A DNA stretch of 64,000 bases, from the NCBI RefSeq assembly GCF_001425175.1, contig NZ_LMDV01000009.1:622356-686355 (forward strand). The letters are read 5' to 3'. The notes under the pieces are model-generated. The model made no database searches, was not told the DNA's origin, and saw nothing but the letters and a program-made list of their open reading frames with translations. Positions 41,964-50,404 of the stretch are shown piece after piece. The stretch's first letter is position 1; the number at the start of each line of letters is the position of its first letter. This DNA comes from Nocardioides sp. Root1257 (lineage in GTDB: Bacteria; Actinomycetota; Actinomycetes; Propionibacteriales; Nocardioidaceae). The position numbers and the translations under genes were made by a program.

Positions 41964-42026
41964 GCCGGACATCCTGCGGTCCCGAGGTTGCGGTGCGGTA
42001 GCGCTCCGGTGACCGTCTTGCGCGGA

Positions 42027-42042
42027 TCGAACATGTGTTCGA
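42027..42042 (+). promoter_or_regulatory. LexA (SOS) box of dinB
   Basis: TCGAACATGTGTTCGA matches the actinobacterial LexA consensus TCGAAC-N4-GTTCGA perfectly. It ends ten bases before the dinB GTG at 42053, so it must overlap the -10 region. DNA damage should induce dinB by LexA cleavage. Confidence 0.92.
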
Positions 42043-42052
42043 TCATGGTGGG

Positions 42053-43279
42053 GTGATCCTGCACGCCGACCTCGACTCGTTCTTCGCCTCGGTCGAGCAG
42101 CGCGACGACCCGCGGCTGCAGGGGCGTCCGGTGATCGTCGGTGGCGGCGTGGTGCTGGCCGCGAGCTACGAGGCCAAGGCCTACGGCGTGAAGTCGGCCA
42201 TGGGCGGGCGCCAGGCCCGGCGACTGTGCCCGGACGCTCTCGTGGTGCCGCCGCGCTTCACGGCGTACGTGGAGGCGAGCAAGCAGGTGTTCGCGATCTT
42301 CGATGACACGACGCCGCTGGTGGAGGGGGTCTCGATCGACGAGGCGTTCCTCGACGTCGGTGGGCTGCGCCGGCTGGTCGGCGACCCGGAGACGATCGGG
42401 GCGTCGCTGCGTGCGCGGGTCCGCGACGAGGTCGGGCTGCCGATCTCGGTGGGGATCGCCCGCACCAAGTACCTCGCCAAGGTCGCGAGCGCCGTCTCGA
42501 AGCCGGACGGGCTGCTGCGGGTCCCTCCGGAGTCGGAGCAGGAGTTCCTGCACCCGCTGCCGGTCGAACGGCTCTGGGGGGTCGGCGCGATCACGGCCAC
42601 CAAGCTGCATGCCGAGGGCATCCGCACCATCGGCCAGCTCGCCGCGCGCGAGGAGCGCGAGCTGTCGAGCACGGTCGGCAAGGCCGCCGGGCGGCACCTC
42701 TGGGCGCTGGCCAACCTGCTCGATCCCCGACCCGTCGAGGTCGGCCGCCGGCGGCGGTCGATCGGCTCGCAGTGCGCGATCGGCCGGCCCGGCAAGCGCA
42801 AGAGTCGGCCCGAGCTCGAGGCCCTCCTGGCCGGGCTCGTCGACCGGGTCGCCCGACGGCTGCGCGCCGGCGAGCGGATCGGGCAGACCTTCACGCTCCG
42901 GCTGCGCTTCGACGACTTCGGCCGGGCCACAAGGTCGGCGACGCTGGCCCACTCGTCGGCCGCGACCGCGACGTGGCTCGAGACGGGCCGTCGCCTGCTC
43001 GACGCCGCCTGGCCGCTGATCGACGACCGCGGGTGCACGCTGCTCGGGGTGACGATCTCGGGCCTGGTCGACAGCCGGTCCCAGCAGCTCGAGCTGCTTC
43101 TCTTCCCCGACGCCGTGCAGGAGTCCGGCCTCGACGCGGCGCTCGACCGGGTGCGCGGCCGCTTCGGCTCCGCGTCCGTCACCCGCGCGGCGCTGGTGGG
43201 GAGTCGCACCGGGCTGGAGATGCCCACCCTGCCCGATCCCGGACCGGCCACCCACCGTCCGACCCCACGTCTACGCTGA
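42053..43279 (+). CDS. dinB: DNA polymerase IV (Y family)
   Basis: This 408-residue translesion polymerase has the metal-binding HADLDSFFASVEQ at the N-terminus and SIDEAFLD at about residue 97, VGIARTKYLAKVASAVSKPDG in the palm, a helix-hairpin-helix thumb and a C-terminal little-finger domain. I chose the GTG at 42053 because an upstream GTG (42035) lies inside the LexA box; the mRNA may be leaderless. It copies damaged DNA at the cost of fidelity. The C-terminus ends PTPRLR with no obvious canonical beta-clamp motif seen by eye. Confidence 0.93.
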   Translation: MILHADLDSFFASVEQRDDPRLQGRPVIVGGGVVLAASYEAKAYGVKSAMGGRQARRLCPDALVVPPRFTAYVEASKQVFAIFDDTTPLVEGVSIDEAFLDVGGLRRLVGDPETIGASLRARVRDEVGLPISVGIARTKYLAKVASAVSKPDGLLRVPPESEQEFLHPLPVERLWGVGAITATKLHAEGIRTIGQLAAREERELSSTVGKAAGRHLWALANLLDPRPVEVGRRRRSIGSQCAIGRPGKRKSRPELEALLAGLVDRVARRLRAGERIGQTFTLRLRFDDFGRATRSATLAHSSAATATWLETGRRLLDAAWPLIDDRGCTLLGVTISGLVDSRSQQLELLLFPDAVQESGLDAALDRVRGRFGSASVTRAALVGSRTGLEMPTLPDPGPATHRPTPRLR

Positions 43280-43284
43280 CCGCC

Positions 43285-44064
43285 ATGTCCAACCCGATCG
43301 AGCAGCACGCCCCTGAGGCCGCGGCCGCGATGGCTGCCGTCCGCGCCGCGCGCACCGCCCTGGACATCGACCTCGACGACCCGCGTGTGGAGAACTTCGC
43401 CGACCAGTTCGGGGTCGACGTGTCCGTCATCGACGACGACCTGCGGCGCCGCTTCCTCGAGGCGACCGGGCCGACGGCGTTCGAGGTCACCCAGGCGATC
43501 TACGTCGACGACTACTGGCCGCGCATCGCGATCGTCTCCGGCGAGGTCCTCGACGGCGGCACCTGGTCCGGTGGCGGGCTGCACGACCCCACCGAGCTCT
43601 GGCCGCTGCTCGAGGAGTTCATGCGTCAGGTGGCGCGGCTCGACACCCTCGACCCGGTGGTCACCGAGCTGGTGCGGCTGCGCGGCGCGCGGCAGCACGA
43701 GTGCCGGATCTGCCGGTCCCGCCGTTCGGTGGCCGCGCTCGAGGCCGGCGCCGACGAGGCGACGTTCGAGGCCGTCGACGACTACGCCCGCAGCGACCTC
43801 CCGGCGGCGACCAAGGCGGCGCTCGCCCTGACGGACGCGATGATCTGGACGCCGTACGCCGTGCCGACGCAGGTCGTCGAGGACGCGCAGAGACACCTGG
43901 CGCCCGAGCAGGTGGTCGAGGTGGTGCTCGACGTCGCGCGCAACGCGGCCAACAAGATCGCCGTCGCGCTGGGGGCCGATGCGGCGGCCGTGACCGAGGG
44001 CGTCGAGCTGTTCAGGACCGACGCCGAGGGCAACCTGACGGTGGTGCCGCCCGGACCTCGGTAG
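43285..44064 (+). CDS. Carboxymuconolactone decarboxylase/AhpD-like protein
   Basis: This 259-residue protein has a C-terminal AhpD/CMD-like domain with the redox CxxC in HECRICRSRRSV (about residue 133), followed by LEAGADEATFEAVDDY and NAANKIAVALG. Such CxxC members are peroxidase-like or thiol-disulfide enzymes rather than true decarboxylases. The N-terminal about 90 residues are less conserved. It lies five bases after dinB on the same strand, so it may be co-transcribed with it and carry damage-linked expression, but no functional link is known. Confidence 0.82.
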   Translation: MSNPIEQHAPEAAAAMAAVRAARTALDIDLDDPRVENFADQFGVDVSVIDDDLRRRFLEATGPTAFEVTQAIYVDDYWPRIAIVSGEVLDGGTWSGGGLHDPTELWPLLEEFMRQVARLDTLDPVVTELVRLRGARQHECRICRSRRSVAALEAGADEATFEAVDDYARSDLPAATKAALALTDAMIWTPYAVPTQVVEDAQRHLAPEQVVEVVLDVARNAANKIAVALGADAAAVTEGVELFRTDAEGNLTVVPPGPR

Positions 44065-44067
44065 CGT

Positions 44068-45102
44068 GTGCGGGTGGGCAAGGTCATCGACGGCGCCGAC
44101 CGCGCCCAGCAGCGCTGGTCGGTACTCGGCTATCCCGTCGCGGTGATCTACAAGTACTTCGACGATCAGGGCAACTACCTCGCCGCGATCATCACCTACT
44201 ACGCGTTCATCGCGATCTTCCCGCTGCTGCTGCTCGGCTCCTCGGTGCTCGGCTTCTTCCTCGAGGGCAACCCGGACCTCCAGAAGGACCTGCTCGACTC
44301 GGCGCTCGCCCAGTTCCCGATCATCGGCGACCAGCTGGGCCGGCCCGAGGGCCTCCAGGGGTCGGTGACCGTCGTCGTCATCGGTGGTCTGGTCGCTCTG
44401 TACGGCGCGATGGGGCTCGGGCAGGCGCTCCAGAACGCGCTCAACATCGCCTGGTCGGTGCCGCGCAACAGCCGGCCCAACCCGATCCTGCTGCGGCTGA
44501 AGAGCCTCTTCCTGCTGCTCACCGCGGGTCTCGCCGTGCTCACGATCTCGGTGCTCTCGACGCTGGCAGCCAACACCGAGGTGCTCGGCGAGACGGTGTC
44601 GTCGTACAAGTGGCCGATCACGCTGCTCACCGTCGTGGTCAACACCGTCGTGCTCACCGCCCTCTTCCGGGTCGGAGCCGCGCGCAGCCACAACATCTGG
44701 CGGGGCTCCATCCCGGGCGCGGTCACGGCCTCACTGCTGTGGATCGGGCTGCAGAAGATCGGCACCGTCTACGTCACCAACGTCATCGGCGAGACGGTCG
44801 GGATGAACCAGACCTTCGCGTTGGTCCTCGGTCTGATCGGCCTGATCTGGCTGACCGCGGCCCTCGGCGTGCTCGGCATCGAGGTCAACGTCGTCCTCGA
44901 GCGTCGGCTCTGGCCGCGGGCCCTGCTGACGCCGTTCACCGACAACGTGGAGCTCACCGAGGCCGACCGGCGCGCCTACATCGGGTACGCGAGAGCCCAG
45001 CGCCACAAGGGGTTCGAGACCGTCGAGGTGACCTTCACCGACACCCAGAAGCTGCGCATCGTCCAGGCGGAGCCGGACGACGACGCCGATCACGCGTCGT
45101 AG
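44068..45102 (+). CDS. YihY/BrkB family membrane protein
   Basis: This 344-residue protein has six predicted helices with the YihY signatures AAIITYYAFIAIFPLLLLGSSV, MGLGQALQNALNIAW and a last helix pair with WRGSIPGAVTASLLW. The family was once called ribonuclease BN but is now regarded as a membrane transporter or permease of unknown substrate. GTG at 44068 or 44074 is the start. Its 3' end overlaps the convergent glycosyltransferase by 13 bases. Confidence 0.88.
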   Translation: MRVGKVIDGADRAQQRWSVLGYPVAVIYKYFDDQGNYLAAIITYYAFIAIFPLLLLGSSVLGFFLEGNPDLQKDLLDSALAQFPIIGDQLGRPEGLQGSVTVVVIGGLVALYGAMGLGQALQNALNIAWSVPRNSRPNPILLRLKSLFLLLTAGLAVLTISVLSTLAANTEVLGETVSSYKWPITLLTVVVNTVVLTALFRVGAARSHNIWRGSIPGAVTASLLWIGLQKIGTVYVTNVIGETVGMNQTFALVLGLIGLIWLTAALGVLGIEVNVVLERRLWPRALLTPFTDNVELTEADRRAYIGYARAQRHKGFETVEVTFTDTQKLRIVQAEPDDDADHAS

Positions 45103-46553
45103 TGCACGAGGTGCGGCCACGCGGTCGACCAGGTGCCGACCGGGCCGTCGCAGACCCAGATCCCGGCCCCGACCTCCTCGTTGTCGGCGTCGGCGGAGTT
45201 GTGGAGCCGGTCCTTCAGGTCGCAGCCCTCGAACGCGCCCTCGGGTGATCCCTGCAGCACCAGCACGACGGGGAGCGCCTCGTCAGGTGGCGGCCCCCAG
45301 TTGCGGTAGCCGTTGTGGCCGCTGGAGACGGGCAGCCCGACGTCGTACCAGGACATCGCCCCGGCCTCGCCGTAGTTGCTCGTGAAGATCACCGCGTGCG
45401 CGCGCTGCTCGGGTGGCAGGTCGTCGACCACGGCACGGACCTGGTCGGTGTAGTCGGGCCACCCGATGGTGTCGAGCTGGTCGTCGTTCATGTCCACCCA
45501 CACCGAGCCCGCGAAGGTCGAGGCCGGCACGACCGGCACGACCGCCGGGTAGGCGACGACCGCCGACGCGACCAGGACGGCGCCGGCGATCGTGACCCGG
45601 CGGGCGGACCAGCGCTCGGCCAGGTCCGTGCACCCTGCGGCGATGAGCGGGGGGATCAGGCCGGCGAGGTAGTAGCCCTTGCCGCCGGTGACGAGGAAGA
45701 CGGCCAGCACGACGAGGAAGGCGATCGCCAGCGGCCGGACCCGGACCCAGTCGGGCCGGCGCAGCAGCCGCACCAGGCCGAACACCCACAGCACGCCGAT
45801 GACCGGGCTGAACATCACCAGCGCCTGCGCCACCAGGCCGATCCGCCCGCCGAGGCCGCCGTACTCGTCCGCGATGTCGGCAGAGAGGTCGAAGACCGGC
45901 CAGTCGTGCTGTGCCTGCCAGACCAGGTTGGGCACCCACATCGCCAGCGCGATGAGCCCGGCGATCCACGGCCACGGCGTGCGCAGCACGGGCCGGGTCT
46001 CGCGGAGCAGAGCGACGCCGACCAGGACGCCGAGCAGGCAGAAGACGACGGCGTGCTTGTTGTTGAGCCCGATGCCCGCGATGACTCCTGCGAGCACCCA
46101 CAGCCGGGGCCGGTCGTCGACCAGGGCCTGCGCGACGACGGTCAGGACGGCGGTCCAGAAGAGGAGGTCGAAGGTCGCCGTGGACAGCAGGTGCCCCAGC
46201 CCGGGGACCAGGGCCGAGAAGCCGACCGTGACGGCCGTCAGCACCTGTCCCGCGCGACCGGCGCCGAGCAGCCGTGCCAGCTGCACCGAGAGCAGCACGA
46301 CGCCCGCTGCGGCAAGGACGCTCGGCAGGCGCAGCACCACCAGGTTCGACGGTGCGACCAGGTCGGCGAGCCGGGCGAGCAGCGGCGTGAGTGCCGGCTG
46401 GTCCGGATAGCCCCACGCGAGGTGCCGACCGGCGACCACGAAGTAGAGCTCGTCGCGGTGCGGGCCGTAGCGCGACGCGAGCAGCACCAGCGCGACGGCC
46501 TGCAGCACGACGACCGCAGCGACCTCGCGGGCGGCGTACGGCGCGCGGCTCAC
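45090..46553 (-). CDS. GT39/ArnT-like membrane glycosyltransferase
   Basis: This 487-residue multi-pass protein has the GT-C opening RYGPHRDELYFVVAGRHLAWGYPDQP, in which the Asp-Glu pair at about residues 34-35 is the catalytic/metal site of PMT/ArnT-type glycosyltransferases. About eleven hydrophobic helices follow, then a short extracytoplasmic C-terminal part. It moves a sugar from a polyprenyl-phosphate carrier to an external acceptor. Neither donor nor acceptor is evident from the neighbours. Confidence 0.87.
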   Translation of the reverse strand: MSRAPYAAREVAAVVVLQAVALVLLASRYGPHRDELYFVVAGRHLAWGYPDQPALTPLLARLADLVAPSNLVVLRLPSVLAAAGVVLLSVQLARLLGAGRAGQVLTAVTVGFSALVPGLGHLLSTATFDLLFWTAVLTVVAQALVDDRPRLWVLAGVIAGIGLNNKHAVVFCLLGVLVGVALLRETRPVLRTPWPWIAGLIALAMWVPNLVWQAQHDWPVFDLSADIADEYGGLGGRIGLVAQALVMFSPVIGVLWVFGLVRLLRRPDWVRVRPLAIAFLVVLAVFLVTGGKGYYLAGLIPPLIAAGCTDLAERWSARRVTIAGAVLVASAVVAYPAVVPVVPASTFAGSVWVDMNDDQLDTIGWPDYTDQVRAVVDDLPPEQRAHAVIFTSNYGEAGAMSWYDVGLPVSSGHNGYRNWGPPPDEALPVVLVLQGSPEGAFEGCDLKDRLHNSADADNEEVGAGIWVCDGPVGTWSTAWPHLVHYDA

Positions 46554-46569
46554 GCGACCATGGTGAACC

Positions 46570-47343
46570 TCAGTCGACGAGTCTGTCCCGCAGTTGTGCC
46601 ACGAGGGCGTCGTCGAGGCCGAGTCCGTCGCGCAGGTAGCCGTCGACCGATCCGTACAGCTCGTCGACCGCGTCGTACGCCGTCTGGAGGTAGGACTCCT
46701 CGACCAGCATCGTCGGCTCGTAGACGGCCTTCTTCTCCGCGCCGAGGTGCTCGGCGACGAGGGCGAGGTACTTGGTGCGCGTCGCCGAGGAGAAGGTGTT
46801 GGTGAGCAGGTAGTCCTCGAGGATCGTGGCGCGGTCGACCCCGGCGATCTCGAGCAGCAGCGCGGCCGCCCAGCCGGTGCGGTCCTTGCCGGCCGTGCAG
46901 TGGAAGAGCTGCGGCAGGGGTCCCGTGGCGAGGTCGGTCAGGAGTTCGGCGTACGACGCCCGCGCCTCGGGGGCGCGCACGAACACGTCGTACACCTCCC
47001 GCATCACGCGGACCGCGGCCTCGGCGTCGTCGAGCCCGGAGATCATCTCCATCGGGATGCCGGAGACCTCGACGTGGTGCCACTCGGCGCCGGGCACGTC
47101 GACGTCGGGGTGCGCCTCGATCTCCATCTGGCCGCGGAGGTCGTGGATCCGGGTGATGCCGAGGTCGGCCAGCGAGCCGGCGTCGGCGTCGGTCAGCTGG
47201 AGCTCGTTGGAGCGGTAGAAGACGCCGCGCCGGACGTGACCGCCGTCCGCCGTCGGGTAGCCCTCGCCGGTGCCGGCCACGTCGCGGAAGTTGTCGGCGG
47301 ACGCCAGCCGGACCAGCTCGCGTGGGGTGGTCGTGTCGCTCAC
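46570..47343 (-). CDS. Protein tyrosine/serine phosphatase (Y_phosphatase3 type)
   Basis: This 257-residue phosphatase has the P-loop FHCTAGKDRTGWAAALLLE (HCx5R, Cys at about residue 148), preceded by NFRDVAG and HDLRG, the layout of MptpB/LipA-like actinobacterial phosphatases. It removes phosphate from phosphotyrosine, phosphoserine or phosphoinositides in this family. I chose the GTG at 47343 (VSDTTTPRELVRL); a longer reading adds an unconserved start. It is separated from the glycosyltransferase start by 16 bases on the same strand. Confidence 0.88.
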   Translation of the reverse strand: MSDTTTPRELVRLASADNFRDVAGTGEGYPTADGGHVRRGVFYRSNELQLTDADAGSLADLGITRIHDLRGQMEIEAHPDVDVPGAEWHHVEVSGIPMEMISGLDDAEAAVRVMREVYDVFVRAPEARASYAELLTDLATGPLPQLFHCTAGKDRTGWAAALLLEIAGVDRATILEDYLLTNTFSSATRTKYLALVAEHLGAEKKAVYEPTMLVEESYLQTAYDAVDELYGSVDGYLRDGLGLDDALVAQLRDRLVD

Positions 47344-47406
47344 GAGCGCAGCATAGGGCTGGTGCGGAAACGTCCGGCTTGCCGGGATGTGAACGGCGCA
47401 GGTCAC

Positions 47407-47970
47407 CTACCGCAGCGGCACGAACCGGTAGCGGCCGTGCCTGCTGACCCGCACCTCCCCGGCGGTGCGCTCGATCAGCAGCATCTCGCCGGCCACCGGC
47501 AGCACCATCCGCGCCTCGTCATCCAGCTGGGCCACCAGCTCCGTCGGGAGGGTCTCAGCCTCCGCGGAGACGAGGATCCGGTCGTACGGCGCGTGCTCGA
47601 CGTCCCCGAGCTCGCCGGGCGTCGCCTGCCGGATCGCTGCCCACGGCCAGTCGCCCCCGGCCAGGTTGGCGCGGCCGAACATCACCAGCTCCGGCTCGAG
47701 CTCGAGGCCCCTGACGCTGCCCGTCGGGCCGGTGAGGTGGGCGAGCAGCCCGGTCGTCCAGCCCGACCCGGAGCCGACGTCGAGCACCCGGTCGCCGGGC
47801 CGGACCTCGAGCAGCCGCAGCATCGCCTCGACCGTGCGCGGCTGGGAGTTCGTCTGCCCGTGACCGATGGGGATCGGCCCGTCGTACCCCGATCGACGCC
47901 GCTCCCGGACCGGCAGGAACCACTCCCGCGGCACCGCCGCGAACGCGTCCGTGACCCGGTCGCCGTCCAT
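47407..47970 (-). CDS. Protein-L-isoaspartate O-methyltransferase-like protein
   Basis: This 187-residue protein has the PCMT opening VPREWFLPVRER and IPIGHGQTNSQPRTV, where GQTxSxP is the family substrate motif, and SAM motif I RVLDVGSGSGWTTG (about residue 63). It would methylate isoaspartyl residues to start protein repair. The start is ATG at 47970; open frame further upstream crosses the divergent gene. It is about as short as the shorter actinobacterial members. Confidence 0.85.
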   Translation of the reverse strand: MDGDRVTDAFAAVPREWFLPVRERRRSGYDGPIPIGHGQTNSQPRTVEAMLRLLEVRPGDRVLDVGSGSGWTTGLLAHLTGPTGSVRGLELEPELVMFGRANLAGGDWPWAAIRQATPGELGDVEHAPYDRILVSAEAETLPTELVAQLDDEARMVLPVAGEMLLIERTAGEVRVSRHGRYRFVPLR

Positions 47971-48058
47971 CCACCCGAGTGTTCCACCTCCGTGTCCCAC
48001 CCGGATCTTCTGCGCAAAACGTGCGCAGCGGCCACCGGCATCCGCCACACTCAGCGCC

Positions 48059-48442
48059 GTGATCAAGCTCGAGGGACTTTTCGGGATCGTCGTCTTCGCG
48101 CTCTGGGTGTTCTGCCTGGTCGATGCGATCGGCGCCCCCGCCGACCGGATCCGCAACCTGCCCAAGGTCGGCTGGATCCTGCTCATCCTCTTCTTCCCCC
48201 TGATCGGCTCGGTCGCCTGGCTCGTCGCCGGCCGCCCCGACAACGCCGGTGCCCGCCGCTCGGCGTACGAGCGCCAGCAGCCGGGCTTCCCGGAGTACGA
48301 CCGCCCCGGCCGCGCCGCCGCCGTCGACCCCGAGAAGGACGCGGAGTTCCTGCGCGGCGTGCGCGAGCGGGCCGAGGCGCAGCGCAAGGCGTACGACGAG
48401 CAGAAGAAGCGCGAGCGCGAGGCCGACGGCACGTCCGACTGA
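48059..48442 (+). CDS. Membrane protein with PLDc_N (phospholipase D-nuclease N-terminal) domain
   Basis: This 127-residue protein has two membrane helices with the PLDc_N pattern LVDAIGAPADRIRNLPKVGWILLILFFPLIGSVAWLV at about residues 20-56, which matches actinobacterial stand-alone PLDc_N proteins. A charged Lys/Glu/Arg tail (about 85-127) is cytoplasmic. The domain anchors cardiolipin synthases elsewhere; alone, its role is unknown. GTG start; divergent from the PCMT-like gene. Confidence 0.85.
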   Translation: MIKLEGLFGIVVFALWVFCLVDAIGAPADRIRNLPKVGWILLILFFPLIGSVAWLVAGRPDNAGARRSAYERQQPGFPEYDRPGRAAAVDPEKDAEFLRGVRERAEAQRKAYDEQKKREREADGTSD

Positions 48443-48462
48443 GCTCAGCGCCGCGGTTCGTG

Positions 48463-48604
48463 GTGGTTGCTGCTGGTGACGCGACTATCGGGATACGTGG
48501 TCACCGTGGTCGGTGGTTGCGGGGGCGATTTCCACTAGCCGGTCGGCCTGGCGGTCTGCTCGGGTCGACCGTTGGGGCCCGGGTGGCATGGCAACCGCCC
48601 CGCC
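48463..48604. repeat. Direct repeat copy A (142 bp)
   Basis: It begins GTGGTTGCTGCTGGTGACGC and ends GGCATGGCAACCGCCCCGCC. It is about nine-tenths identical by eye to the copy at 48676-48817; the 40-base block running from GGGATACGTGG through GGTTGCGGGGGCG is shared without change. Confidence 0.75.
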
Positions 48605-48610
48605 GATCGC

Positions 48611-48651
48611 CCGGGAACATCTGATCTACCCGGTGCACCAGATCTTCCCGG
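48611..48651. repeat. Hairpin between the direct repeats
   Basis: CCGGGAACATCTG (48611-48623) pairs with CAGATCTTCCCGG (48639-48651) with one mismatch and a 15-base loop. It may end transcription from either side; no U-tract is present. Confidence 0.5.
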
Positions 48652-48675
48652 CTGTGCTCGGCGCCGCGGAGCGTC

Positions 48676-48817
48676 GTGGTTGCCGCTGGTGACGCGACTG
48701 CCGGGATACGTGGTCACCGTGGTCGGTGGTTGCGGGGGCGATTTCCAGCAGCCGGTCGGCCTGCGAGTCCGCTCGGGTCGACCGTGGTGGCCCGGGTGGC
48801 ATGAGAATGGCCCCGCC
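48676..48817. repeat. Direct repeat copy B (142 bp)
   Basis: Second copy of the repeat at 48463-48604, offset by 213 bases. Its last bases form the left arm of the hairpin that abuts the HNH gene stop. Confidence 0.75.
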
Positions 48818-48833
48818 AGCGATGCCGGCGGGG
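48811..48833 (-). terminator. Hairpin just after the HNH gene
   Basis: CCCCGCC (48811-48817) and GGCGGGG (48827-48833) pair perfectly around a nine-base loop, seven bases past the HNH stop. There is no U-tract, so it would be an I-shaped terminator. Confidence 0.45.
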
Positions 48834-49082
48834 TGGGGGTCAGCAGGTTCGTCGCCGGTGTTCGTCGGTGAGGTCGACGGGGTGGACCCGGCCCTTGGGG
48901 GAGGTCCAGACGAAGCTGGTGCGGGAGGTGCGCTGGTAGGTCCAGGTACTGAAGGTCTTGACGCGGTGGTGGAACCGGCACAACGGCGCGAGATTCCACG
49001 ACGTGGTCTTCCCGCCCTGGGCGTACGGGGTGATGTGGTCGAGGTCGCAGCCCCGGGCGTCCTTGCTGCAGTGCGGGAACAC

Positions 49083-49210
49083 GCACCTCGGGGTCAGCAG
49101 GATCGCCTGCTCCCGCTGCCGGGCAGTCGGCGCGTAGGCGTCGGTGGCACCTCGGGGTCAGCAGGATCGCCTGCTCCCGCTGCCGGGCAGTCGGCGCGTA
49201 GGCGTCGGTG
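49083..49210. repeat. Exact 64-bp tandem duplication inside the HNH gene
   Basis: Bases 49083-49146 and 49147-49210 are identical. The unit length of 64 is not a multiple of three, so the second copy causes a frameshift just before the HNH zinc and catalytic region. Confidence 0.95.
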
Positions 49211-49395
49211 CTGATCTCTTCGGAGAGGTCCAGGACGGGCCGGATCGACACCCGGGTGCCGGCCTGGGTGCACCACTCGACCAGCTGGTCGATGGTGGCG
49301 TACGGGACGTGGCCGCCCTCGACGCCGACGATGCCGTGGGCCTCGGTCGGCTGGTGGTGGGCGTAGACCACGACTTCCCGGGTGCTCTCTCCTCC

Positions 49396-49595
49396 GAGGT
49401 GTCCGGCGGCCATCGCGCGGCGGGTGTCGAGGTCCAGCTCGGGGTGCTCGGTCAGGAGGGCGTGGGCGCCGGCTTTGATCTGTGCGTCGAGGGCCGAGGT
49501 GTCCGGCGGCCATCGCGCGGCGGGTGTCGAGGTCCAGCTCGGGGTGCTCGGTCAGGAGGGCGTGGGCGCCGGCTTTGATCTGTGCGTCGAGGGCC
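49396..49595. repeat. Exact 100-bp tandem duplication inside the HNH gene
   Basis: Bases 49396-49495 and 49496-49595 are identical, with two extra bases of shared sequence at the junction (CC). The unit of 100 shifts the frame after the DUF222 part. Confidence 0.95.
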
Positions 49596-50257
49596 ATCGC
49601 GTCGGTGTACTCCAGGAGCCCGGTGATGGGGACGAGGCCCCGGTTGAGACGTGCGTCGGTCAACGCGATGTCGAGGTGGGCCTGGGCGGAGCAGTCGAGC
49701 CGTTCGCCTTCGGCGTGCTCGGGGTCGGCCACGGCGGCGGTCTCGACCTCTGCCTCGACCTTGACCCATGAGCAGGTCGCGAGGACGGGTGCCAACTGCC
49801 GGTCCACGTGGGCGGCGGCGGTGGGGTTGAGGCGGTGGGTGCGGTCGGTGACCCGGCGGACCTTCCACACCGGGACCTGCCCGGCCATGGTCTTCGCCCA
49901 GATCTGCGGGAGCCGGTACTTCGCCTCGAGCGCGGCACCGAGGAAGTTGCGGCCCTGGTAGGCAGACATGCCGACGGCGGCGGCGAACTCCGCGACCGCG
50001 AACTCGCTCATCCCCGGTGCGCCTTCGCCGGCCAGGGTGATCGGCTGGTCGCCGAACATGACCAGGTCGCCGAGCTCGTCGACCACCGCGTCCTCGACCG
50101 GCGCAGGATGGGCCTCGGCCCAGGTGGCGGCGAGCTCGAACTTCCGGGCCGCCGCCAGTCGCTCGGCGAGGTCGGCTTCAGACGCGCTCGCCAGCAGATC
50201 CCGCAGCTGCGGGTCCTGGGTCCGGGTGCGTCGAGCCACGCTCGATCCTACCATGAT

Positions 50258-50273
50258 TCGAAGATATGTTCGA
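50258..50273 (-). promoter_or_regulatory. LexA-like (SOS) box of the HNH gene
   Basis: TCGAAGATATGTTCGA matches TCGAAC-N4-GTTCGA at 11 of the 12 defined positions. It lies four bases before the HNH start codon, so a LexA repressor there would block a nearly leaderless transcript. 13E12 HNH genes of M. tuberculosis are known members of the LexA regulon. Confidence 0.8.
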
Positions 50274-50404
50274 GCATGTCTCGAGGTTGTTTCGAACCAA
50301 TTCGGGCGGACCCGCAGCCCGGGAAGCGAGCGCAACCCACCGCCGTCCTCACCCGGCGTAGCCAGCCTGTCGGCGGCCGACCCGAGCCGGACCGCAGGCA
50401 GCGC

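Larger units (their letters stand above)
48443..48839. other. Repeat-rich gene-free stretch downstream of the HNH gene
   Basis: No gene is supported here. The stretch holds two diverged copies of a 142-base direct repeat with a 213-base offset (48463-48604 and 48676-48817), a 13-pair hairpin between them, and a short hairpin abutting the HNH stop. It looks like repeat-associated DNA that travels with 13E12-type HNH genes, although that is inference. Confidence 0.6.
48840..50254 (-). pseudogene. DUF222/13E12-type HNH endonuclease, broken by two tandem duplications
   Basis: The N-terminal DUF222 part reads well from ATG 50254 (SVARRTRTQDPQLRDLLASA onward) to DTRRAMAAGHLG. A 100-base exact tandem duplication then shifts the frame. 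The protein resumes in another frame (GGESTREVVVYAHHQPTEAHG to REQAILLTPRC), and a 64-base exact tandem duplication shifts it again. The last frame holds the HNH site DLDHITPYAQGGKTTSWNLAPLCRFHH with its CxxxxC-type zinc pair. Dropping one copy of each duplication restores one 416-codon frame. The family is repeated in actinobacterial genomes and SOS-induced in mycobacteria; here a LexA-like box lies four bases before the start. Confidence 0.88.
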
